NCBI GenBank assembly: GCA_946885815.1
Contig: CAMPHE010000022.1
Span: 1 to 12,408, forward strand
Source of the DNA: an uncultured Arenimonas sp.
GTDB lineage: Bacteria > Pseudomonadota > Gammaproteobacteria > Xanthomonadales > Xanthomonadaceae
Direction of reading: 5' to 3'
DNA: 12,408 nucleotides
A model generated the notes under the pieces. That model worked only from the letters and a program-made list of their open reading frames with translations, had not been told where the DNA came from and did not search any database. Both the position numbers and the translations under genes were made by a program. Below are positions 7,448 through 12,408 of this stretch, one piece after another; the first letter of the stretch is position 1, and each line of letters starts with the position of its first letter.

Positions 7448-8098
7448 TCAGTCGGCCTGGCGGCCATAGCGGGCACGATACGCTTCCAGCGCCGCCCTGT
7501 GCATCGCGATCGCCGGCCGCTCGTCGGCATGCGCGAGCAGGTCGTCGAGTCCCGCGATCGCGACCACCGGCAATCCGAACTCCGCCGTCACTTCCTGCGC
7601 GGCCGAGCGGGCACCCGCCTGGCCGCGCTCCTGCCGGTCGAGCGCGATCAGCACGCCGCAGGCCTCCCCGCCGGCGTCGGCGATGATCCGCAGCGATTCG
7701 CGGATCGCGGTGCCCGCGGTGATCACGTCGTCGACGATCAGGACGCGGCCGCGGACGGGCGCGCCGATCAGCAGGCCACCCTCCCCATGGGCCTTGGCTT
7801 CCTTGCGGTTGAACGCCACCGGCACGTCGACGCCGCGGCGCGCGAGCTCGACGGCGAGTGTCGTCGCCAGCGGAATGCCCTTGTAAGCCGGCCCGAAAAG
7901 CATGTCGAACGGCAGGCCGGCGGCCGCCAGCGCCTCGGCGTAGCACGCGCCGAGCTCCGCCAGCGCGGCGCCGGTGTCGAACAGCCCGGCATTGAAGAAG
8001 TACGGGCTCGTGCGGCCGGATTTCAGCTCGAATTCGCCGAAGCGCAGCACGCCGCGGGCGATCGCGAGGTCGAGGAAACGGTGTCGATGGTCGTCCAG
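7448..8098 (-). CDS. pyrE: Orotate phosphoribosyltransferase, apparent CTG start
   Basis: Cytoplasmic homodimeric enzyme of pyrimidine synthesis that joins orotate and PRPP to give orotidine 5'-phosphate. About 216 residues from the chosen start, normal for gammaproteobacterial PyrE. Visible are [16 protein letters not shown] (23-38, with the PRPP/orotate-binding Lys26), [10 protein letters not shown] (69-78), the flexible catalytic loop [12 protein letters not shown] (97-108) and the PRPP-binding signature [14 protein letters not shown] (119-132). No ATG, GTG or TTG occurs in frame near the expected start. CTG at 8098 gives (M)[11 protein letters not shown], which aligns with the usual M-x-D-H-R-x-x-F-L start of related PyrE proteins. 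The alternative is ATG at 8203 or 8197, adding about 35 arginine-rich residues with no counterpart in the family and overlapping the exoIII-gene promoter region. GTG inside RGVLRFGEF would remove conserved residues. Identity is certain; the start is not. Confidence 0.93.
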   Translation of the reverse strand: MDDHRHRFLDLAIARGVLRFGEFELKSGRTSPYFFNAGLFDTGAALAELGACYAEALAAAGLPFDMLFGPAYKGIPLATTLAVELARRGVDVPVAFNRKEAKAHGEGGLLIGAPVRGRVLIVDDVITAGTAIRESLRIIADAGGEACGVLIALDRQERGQAGARSAAQEVTAEFGLPVVAIAGLDDLLAHADERPAIAMHRAALEAYRARYGRQAD

Positions 8099-8127
8099 AG
8101 CGGCGGTCCGGCGGTGGCGTGACCGCG

Positions 8128-8133
8128 ATTGTG
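8128..8133 (-). promoter_or_regulatory. pyrE: Candidate -10 box for pyrE
   Basis: On the minus strand this reads CACAAT, four of six matches to the -10 consensus and preceded directly by TTG. It lies in the 117-nt divergent gap between pyrE and the exonuclease III gene. Transcription would begin near 8121, about 23 nt before the CTG and downstream of the alternative ATG starts, which would favour CTG. No -35 box is evident. Confidence 0.3.
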
Positions 8134-8215
8134 CAACATCGCCGCCCGGGCCGGCACGGCGACACCGGGCCGAAGCGATTCCGTTACCCTGCGCCATCGC
8201 CATGCGGATGTCGTC

Positions 8216-8992
8216 GTGAAGATCGTCAGTTTCAACGCCAACGGACTGCGCTCGGCCACGAGCAAGGGTTTCTTCGACTGGGTGCCGGGGCTCGATGCGG
8301 ACCTGATCTGCATCCAGGAAACCAAGGCGCAGGAGCACCAGCTGCGCGTGCCGGCGATGCTGCCGGACGGCTACACCGCGTTCTTCCGCGACGCGACGAG
8401 GAAGAAGGGTTACAGCGGCGTGGGCATCTACACGCGCCGCGAGCCCGACGAAGTGATCACCGGCGTCGGCTGGGACGATTTCGACGAGGAAGGCCGCTAT
8501 CTGGAGCTGCGTTTCGGCAACCTGAGCGTGGTGTCGATGTATTTCCCGTCCGGCTCGTCGGGCGAGGAGCGGCAGGGGTTCAAGTACCGCTGCATCGACA
8601 GGCTGACGCCGGTGTTCGACGCCTGTCTCGCCAGCGGCCGGGACTACGTGATCTGCGGCGACTGGAACATCGTGCACACGCGGCGCGACATCCGGAACTG
8701 GACGTCGAACCTGAAGAATTCCGGCTGCCTGCCCGAAGAGCGCGCGTGGCTGGATCTGCTGTTCCAGCAGCGCGGCTGGGTCGACACCTACCGCTGCCTG
8801 AACCCCGAAGGCGAGGACTACACGTGGTGGAGCCAGCGCTTCGGCGTGCGCGAGAAGAACATCGGGTGGCGGATCGACTACCAGGTGGTCACGCCGTCGA
8901 TGCGCGAGCGGCTGAAGGCGTGCGCGATCCATCCGACGCCGAAGTTCTCGGACCATGCGCCTTACGAGGTCGAGTATGACTATCCCCGCTGA
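8216..8992 (+). CDS. Exonuclease III / AP endonuclease family protein at the crc position
   Basis: A 258-residue protein of the exonuclease III (XthA/ExoA) branch of the EEP fold. Family members cut DNA 5' of abasic sites and remove nucleotides from 3' ends in base excision repair. The expected catalytic set is present at positions close to E. coli XthA: Asn7 (SFNANG), Glu35 (IQETKAQ), Tyr109 (SMYFPSG), Asp149 and Asn151 (CGDWNI), Asp221 (WRIDYQV), and Asp246-His247 (FSDHAP). It sits where pseudomonads carry crc, whose product has the same fold but has lost catalytic residues. This copy looks like an active nuclease. GTG start at [10 protein letters not shown]; an in-frame extension of 29 residues to 8129 has no family counterpart. 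The ribosome site is weak. TACCCT at 8185-8190 is a possible -10 box. The stop lies inside the start of ampG. Candidate names are xthA or exoA; I leave the symbol open. Confidence 0.93.
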   Translation: MKIVSFNANGLRSATSKGFFDWVPGLDADLICIQETKAQEHQLRVPAMLPDGYTAFFRDATRKKGYSGVGIYTRREPDEVITGVGWDDFDEEGRYLELRFGNLSVVSMYFPSGSSGEERQGFKYRCIDRLTPVFDACLASGRDYVICGDWNIVHTRRDIRNWTSNLKNSGCLPEERAWLDLLFQQRGWVDTYRCLNPEGEDYTWWSQRFGVREKNIGWRIDYQVVTPSMRERLKACAIHPTPKFSDHAPYEVEYDYPR

Positions 8993-10391
8993 AGCCCCTG
9001 CGGCCGCGCGCGCGGCGAAGCCGGGCTGGCGCGACGTGCTGCGCAGCGTCCGCGACCCGAAGGTGCTGGCGATGCTGATGCTCGGCTTCTCGTCGGGCAT
9101 CCCGATCTACCTCGTCGGCAACACGCTCGGCTTCTGGATGCGCGAGAACGCGATCGAGCTGTCGACGATCGGATTCCTGTCGTGGGTCGGCGTCGCCTAT
9201 TCGCTCAAATTCCTTTGGGCGCCGCTCGTCGACAAGGTGGACGCGCCGCTGCTGGGGCGCTGGCTGGGCCGCCGTCGCGGCTGGATGCTGCTGTCGCAGG
9301 CCGTGGTCGCGCTGGCGCTCGTCGGCATGGCGCTGGTCGAGCCGAGCGAGGGCGTGCTGTCGCTGGGCGGTTTCGCGCTCAACCACCTCGCGGTGTTCGG
9401 GGCGATGGCGCTCGTGGTCGCGTTCGCGTCCGCGACGCAGGACATCGTGATCGACGCATGGCGCATCGAGGCCGCGTCCAGCGACGAGGAACAGGCGCTG
9501 CTGATCGCCACGTCGACGCTGGGCTATCGCGCCGCGCTGCTCGTGACCGACGCGCTGATCCTGATCCTGGCGGCCCGCGTCGGCTGGGTGGTGTCCTACG
9601 AGGCGATGGCGCTGCTGATGGGCGTCGGCGTCGCGGCGACCTTCCTCGCGAAGGAACCGGTGGCCACGAAAGCGATCGCGTCGGCCCCGATGGCGTCGGC
9701 GCGCGGGCTCTACGACGCGATCCTCGGCCCGTTCGTCGCGTTCTTCCGCGAGCACGGGCGCTGGGCGCTGCTGATGCTCGTCGCGATCAGTCTCTACCGC
9801 CTGCCCGATTTCGTGATGGGGCCGATGGCGAACCCGTTCTACGCGGATCTGGCGATCGGCAAGGAAACGGTGGGTGCCGTGCGCGGCAGCATCGGGCTCG
9901 TCGCGACGATCGTCGGCGTCGCCGCGGCCGGCCTGATGGCGGTGCGGTACGGCTTCACGCGCACGCTGCTGCTCGGTGCCGTGCTCGGGCCGGGGTCGAA
10001 CATCGCGTTCACCTACCTCGCATGGCACGGCGGCGACCCGGGCGTGTTCTCCGCGGTGATGGCGATCGACAATGTCTGCAACGGGTTCGCCGGCGTCGCG
10101 CTGGTCGGCTACATGTCGAGCCTGACGAGCCTCGGTTACACCGCGACGCAATACGCGCTGCTCAGTTCGTTCTATGCGCTGCCGGGCAAGATGCTGAAGG
10201 GCTTGTCGGGCGTCGCCGTCGAGTGGTTCACGGCGCTGTCCGGCGGCCTGCTGGAAGGCTACGCGTGGTTCTTCCTCGCCACGGCGCTGGCCGGCGTGCC
10301 GGCGTTCCTGCTCTGCCTGTGGCTCGTGCGCGAAGCCCCTCGCCACGCCGCGCGCGGGCGCGCACTTCCCGCTGCTCCGGGCGCGCGCTAA
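8976..10391 (+). CDS. ampG: AmpG-type muropeptide permease (MFS)
   Basis: A 471-residue polytopic inner-membrane transporter of the AmpG group of the major facilitator superfamily. AmpG imports GlcNAc-anhydro-MurNAc peptides released in cell-wall turnover, driven by the proton gradient, for recycling. Conserved stretches are [22 protein letters not shown] (34-55), [22 protein letters not shown] (73-94), [11 protein letters not shown] (98-108) and [16 protein letters not shown] (150-165), each close to its counterpart in E. coli AmpG. Hydrophobic segments along the whole length fit 12 or more helices; the length is near E. coli AmpG (491). The ATG at 8976 has GAGG (8966-8969) upstream. It overlaps the end of the exonuclease gene by 17 nt, so the two are probably cotranscribed. 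anmK downstream, on the other strand, acts later in the same recycling pathway. Family-level call is firm; the exact substrate is inferred. Confidence 0.92.
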   Translation: MTIPAEAPAAARAAKPGWRDVLRSVRDPKVLAMLMLGFSSGIPIYLVGNTLGFWMRENAIELSTIGFLSWVGVAYSLKFLWAPLVDKVDAPLLGRWLGRRRGWMLLSQAVVALALVGMALVEPSEGVLSLGGFALNHLAVFGAMALVVAFASATQDIVIDAWRIEAASSDEEQALLIATSTLGYRAALLVTDALILILAARVGWVVSYEAMALLMGVGVAATFLAKEPVATKAIASAPMASARGLYDAILGPFVAFFREHGRWALLMLVAISLYRLPDFVMGPMANPFYADLAIGKETVGAVRGSIGLVATIVGVAAAGLMAVRYGFTRTLLLGAVLGPGSNIAFTYLAWHGGDPGVFSAVMAIDNVCNGFAGVALVGYMSSLTSLGYTATQYALLSSFYALPGKMLKGLSGVAVEWFTALSGGLLEGYAWFFLATALAGVPAFLLCLWLVREAPRHAARGRALPAAPGAR

Positions 10392-10392
10392 C

Positions 10393-10410
10393 CTCGCGGC
10401 TCGTCGCGAG
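10393..10410 (+). promoter_or_regulatory. Inverted repeat overlapping the ribosome site of the RHH gene
   Basis: CTCGCG (10393-10398) and CGCGAG (10405-10410) form a perfect 6-bp inverted repeat with a 6-nt spacer, filling most of the 27-nt gap between ampG and the small ribbon-helix-helix gene. The right arm ends in the GAG of the only Shine-Dalgarno-like string (GAGAAG, 10408-10413) before the ATG at 10419. As RNA it could hide the ribosome site; as DNA it could be an operator. No T-run follows, so it is not a terminator. Confidence 0.4.
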
Positions 10411-10418
10411 AAGCAGCC

Positions 10419-10748
10419 ATGGCCGATTTCCTGTTGCGCGACATCGACGAGCGGGTGGCCGAGCGGATCAAGGAGATCGCGCGGCAGAAGGGCTGGCCGC
10501 TCAACGACGTGATCCTGCTGCTGCTCAAGCAGGCGCTCGGCCTGGTCGAACCGGAACCGGCACCGGTGCCCGGCGACATCGCGCGGCTCACCGGCGCGTG
10601 GAACGACGACGAGACGAAGGCGTTCGCCGAGGCGATGGCCGCGATGACTTCGCTGCCGGACGACGCGCCCGCGTACGCCGGGCCCGAGCGCCGCCTCAGC
10701 GAAGACCGTCGCCGCACGCCGCGCGACGGCGACGATCAGGCCGGATAG
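10419..10748 (+). CDS. Small ribbon-helix-helix-like protein, function unknown
   Basis: A 109-residue protein. Residues about 3-42 look like a ribbon-helix-helix fold of the Arc/MetJ/FitA antitoxin kind: a short strand FLLRDID (4-10), helix [15 protein letters not shown] (11-25), turn WPLND and helix [11 protein letters not shown] (31-41). The rest (43-109) is acidic and low in complexity, ending in [13 protein letters not shown] (88-100), which may be flexible. DNA binding is inferred from the fold only. There is no toxin gene beside it: upstream is ampG and downstream, on the opposite strand, is anmK. It starts 27 nt after ampG and is probably cotranscribed. The ribosome site lies partly inside a hairpin. 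Its 3' end overlaps the 3' end of anmK by 13 nt in tail-to-tail orientation. Coding-like base composition and the conserved-looking N-terminus make a real gene likely. Confidence 0.75.
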   Translation: MADFLLRDIDERVAERIKEIARQKGWPLNDVILLLLKQALGLVEPEPAPVPGDIARLTGAWNDDETKAFAEAMAAMTSLPDDAPAYAGPERRLSEDRRRTPRDGDDQAG

Positions 10749-11878
10749 ATCGCGCCGAGGATCCGGGGGCCGCGCGCGCCGGTGACCGACGGACGATTGC
10801 CGGCGCGCCCGGCGAGGGTTTCCCGCGCGAGCCACGCGAAACCGGCGGCTTCGACGAAATCGGGGTCGAGTCCGGCTTCGGCGGTACTGTCGACCACGAG
10901 GTCCGGGAGTCGCGCGGCGAGGCGCCGCATCAGGGTGGCGTTGTGCACGCCGCCGCCGCAGACGAACAGCCGGCGCGTGCGCGGCTGCGTCGCGAGCAGC
11001 GCGTCGGCGACGGTGGCGGCGGTGAATTCGCACAGCGTCGCCTGCACGTCGGCGACGGCGGGGTCTTCGCCGCCGAGGCGCGCGCGCAGCCAGTCGAGGT
11101 GGAAATGGTCGCGACCGGTGCTCTTCGGCGGGGGCAGCGCGAGCCACGGGTCGTCGTGCAGCCGCGCCAGCAGCGCCGGCTGGACGGTGCCGGATCCGGC
11201 GAACGCGCCGCCGCTGTCGTAGGCGGTCCCGTGGTGCAGGCGGCACCAGGCGTCCATCAGCGCGTTCGCCGGCCCGGTGTCGAAACCGCGCACGGTGCCG
11301 TCGCGCGGCAGGAGCGTCAGATTGGCGATGCCGCCGAGGTTCAGCACGGCGCGGTCCTCGCCGGCGTCGGCCAGCATCGCCGCGTGGAATGCGGGCATCA
11401 GCGGCGCGCCGTGGCCGCCGGCGGCCACGTCGCGGCGGCGGAAGTCGGCGACCGTCGTGAGGCCGGTGGCTTCGGCGATCACGTTCGGGTCGCCGAACTG
11501 CTGCGAGAACGGTGCCGCGCCCTCGGGATCGTGCCGCAGCGTCTGCCCGTGCGACCCGATCGCGACGACGCGCGAATGCTCGACGCCGGCGGCCTCGAGC
11601 GTGTTCCGTGCGGCGTCCGCGAACGCGTGGCCGAGCCGCGTGTCGAGCCGGCCGACATCGTCGAGCGTGACCCGCGCCTCGGCCTGCGAAAGTCGGAGCA
11701 CGTCGGCGGCCAGATCGCCGGGCATCGGCCACGTGCGCGCGAACAGCACGCGCGGCTGCGGGTCGAACGCGACCAGCGCGGCGTCGATGCCGTCGACGCT
11801 CGTGCCCGAGATCAGGCCGAGAAAAAGCCCGCCGGTGTCGCCGGCGGGCTCGGGGTGCGACGGGCGCGTCGGCGCCAT
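10736..11878 (-). CDS. anmK: Anhydro-N-acetylmuramic acid kinase
   Basis: A 380-residue cytoplasmic kinase of the sugar kinase/Hsp70/actin fold. It opens the 1,6-anhydro ring of anhydro-MurNAc and phosphorylates it to MurNAc-6-phosphate in peptidoglycan recycling. Visible are [16 protein letters not shown] (21-36, ATP phosphate loop), GSHGQTLRH (108-116), [20 protein letters not shown] (128-147), [12 protein letters not shown] (154-165), [13 protein letters not shown] (178-190), the catalytic Asp200 in [21 protein letters not shown] and the adenosine motif CGGGVHN. The N-terminus is about 15-18 residues longer than in E. coli and Pseudomonas. The ATG at 11878 is the only usable start before the phosphate loop, because the codons between contain no ATG, GTG or TTG. 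It has no good Shine-Dalgarno sequence and starts 3 nt after the M23 peptidase stop, so translation is probably coupled. An intrinsic terminator lies within codons 10-19. No plus-strand overlap except 13 nt with the small RHH gene. Confidence 0.95.
   Translation of the reverse strand: MAPTRPSHPEPAGDTGGLFLGLISGTSVDGIDAALVAFDPQPRVLFARTWPMPGDLAADVLRLSQAEARVTLDDVGRLDTRLGHAFADAARNTLEAAGVEHSRVVAIGSHGQTLRHDPEGAAPFSQQFGDPNVIAEATGLTTVADFRRRDVAAGGHGAPLMPAFHAAMLADAGEDRAVLNLGGIANLTLLPRDGTVRGFDTGPANALMDAWCRLHHGTAYDSGGAFAGSGTVQPALLARLHDDPWLALPPPKSTGRDHFHLDWLRARLGGEDPAVADVQATLCEFTAATVADALLATQPRTRRLFVCGGGVHNATLMRRLAARLPDLVVDSTAEAGLDPDFVEAAGFAWLARETLAGRAGNRPSVTGARGPRILGAIYPA
11821..11850 (-). terminator. Intrinsic terminator inside the first codons of anmK
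   Basis: On the minus strand a perfect 10-bp stem (AGCCCGCCGG from 11850 to 11841, CCGGCGGGCT from 11835 to 11826) with a 5-nt loop (11840-11836) runs straight into TTTTC. The stem is GC-rich and the T-run is five long, counting the last stem base. It lies 32-61 nt after the stop of the M23 peptidase gene, the usual place for that gene's terminator, but falls inside the anmK reading frame. The T-run is short, so partial termination is likely. Confidence 0.6.
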
Positions 11879-11881
11879 GGC

Positions 11882-12408
11882 TCAGCGCGACGCGAGGCGG
11901 ATGCCTTCGACGACCTTCAGCTGTGCCATCGCCGGGGCGGTGGCCACCCGGAAAGCGGCGAGTTCGGCGCCGACCAGCGGTTCCGGCTTGGGCATCGTCA
12001 CGGTCAGCGGATCGCGGTGCGCGCCGTTGACGCGGAATTCGTAATGCAGGTGCGGGCCGCTGGCGAGACCGGTGGCGCCGACGTAGCCGATCGTGCTGCC
12101 CTGCTGCACGCGCTGGCCGACCTTGTAGCTGCCCAGCCGCGACATGTGGCCGTACAGCGTGGTGATGCCGCGGCCGTGGTCGAGCACGATCGTGCGGCCG
12201 TAGCCGCGCTGCCATCCGGCGAACGACACGCGCGCGTCGCCCGCGGCCATGATCGGGGTGCCGGTGCCGGCGGCGTAATCCACGCCCTTGTGCGCGCGCA
12301 CCGTGCCGAGCACCGGGTGGCGACGGTTCGGGTTGAAACGCGAACTGATGCGGGCGAACTCGATCGGCATGCGCATGAAGCTCTTCTTCAGCGGCCGGCC
12401 GGTGATGT
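11882..12408 (-). CDS. M23 family metallopeptidase, C-terminal part (cut by window edge)
   Basis: C-terminal 174 residues of a LytM/MepM-type zinc peptidase that cuts peptide bridges in peptidoglycan; the N-terminal part lies beyond the right edge. The visible part begins ITGRPLKKSF, followed by the typical domain entry PIEFARISSRFNPNRRHPVLG. Zinc and catalytic residues, numbered from the window edge, are His39 and Asp43 (HKGVD), His87 (YGHM), and His119 and His121 (GPHLHYEF), so the domain looks active. The reading frame continues open to 12408, and the internal ATG at 12376 lies inside the conserved domain, so it is not the start. Its stop is 3 nt before anmK, forming an operon; I recall the same pairing in Pseudomonas. 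A periplasmic location is inferred from the family, since the signal or anchor is not in view. Confidence 0.93.
   Translation of the reverse strand, partial: ITGRPLKKSFMRMPIEFARISSRFNPNRRHPVLGTVRAHKGVDYAAGTGTPIMAAGDARVSFAGWQRGYGRTIVLDHGRGITTLYGHMSRLGSYKVGQRVQQGSTIGYVGATGLASGPHLHYEFRVNGAHRDPLTVTMPKPEPLVGAELAAFRVATAPAMAQLKVVEGIRLASR

Noticed and set aside
8099..9100. The upstream extension of the pyrE frame to 9100 (550 codons in total)
   Set aside because: The added part is antisense to the exonuclease III gene and the start of ampG and has no PyrE homology. Only the last 216 codons are PyrE.
10419..10748. A toxin-antitoxin module built on the RHH-like protein
   Set aside because: No small toxin-like gene lies on either side. 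The neighbours are ampG and anmK, both complete housekeeping genes.
8889..12215. A 1108-codon open frame on the minus strand across ampG, the RHH gene, anmK and the M23 gene
   Set aside because: It is out of frame with anmK and M23 and antisense to ampG. The translation is low-complexity Arg/Ala/Asp/His, so it is a composition artefact.

Overview
The window is very GC-rich, with G/C at most third codon positions. It is densely packed with housekeeping genes of a gammaproteobacterium. Protein sequence and gene order point to Xanthomonadales/Xanthomonadaceae (Lysobacter, Luteimonas or Xanthomonas-like), but I cannot name a genus from sequence alone. There are no insertion sequences, phage genes, CRISPR arrays, tRNA or rRNA genes, and no clear sign of recent gene transfer.

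Layout. Positions 1-2613 are on the minus strand: radC, an HD-family phosphohydrolase of unknown substrate, and the 5' third of argS, which runs off the left edge. A 197-nt gap between the HD gene and argS holds a likely argS promoter. It also holds a strong intrinsic terminator pointing the opposite way, on the plus strand. Positions 2706-6705 are a tight plus-strand operon: coaBC (coenzyme A synthesis), dut (dUTPase) and a 767-residue phosphomannomutase/phosphoglucomutase of the AlgC type with an N-terminal membrane-anchored domain. Positions 6721-8098 are on the minus strand: pyrE, which appears to start with CTG, followed by a secreted DUF4124 coiled-coil protein. Positions 8216-10748 are on the plus strand: an exonuclease III-family gene at the place where pseudomonads carry crc, then ampG (muropeptide permease) and a small ribbon-helix-helix-like protein. 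Positions 10736-12408 are on the minus strand: a truncated M23 peptidase gene followed by anmK.

The order radC / coaBC-dut-algC / pyrE / exoIII-like matches the radC-coaC-dut-algC-argB-pyrE-crc neighbourhood that I recall from Pseudomonas, without argB. This links nucleotide and cofactor synthesis (CoA, dUMP, OMP), sugar phosphates for surface polysaccharide, and DNA repair. The right-hand part is a cell-wall theme: AmpG imports anhydro-muropeptides, AnmK phosphorylates anhydro-MurNAc, and the M23 protein probably cuts peptidoglycan cross-links in the periplasm.

I did not find a new multi-gene system. The points most worth a second look are small: an intrinsic terminator inside the first codons of anmK, an orphan plus-strand terminator (possible small RNA) upstream of argS, the apparent CTG start of pyrE, a Crc-position nuclease with an intact active site, and a hairpin over the start region of the ribbon-helix-helix gene.
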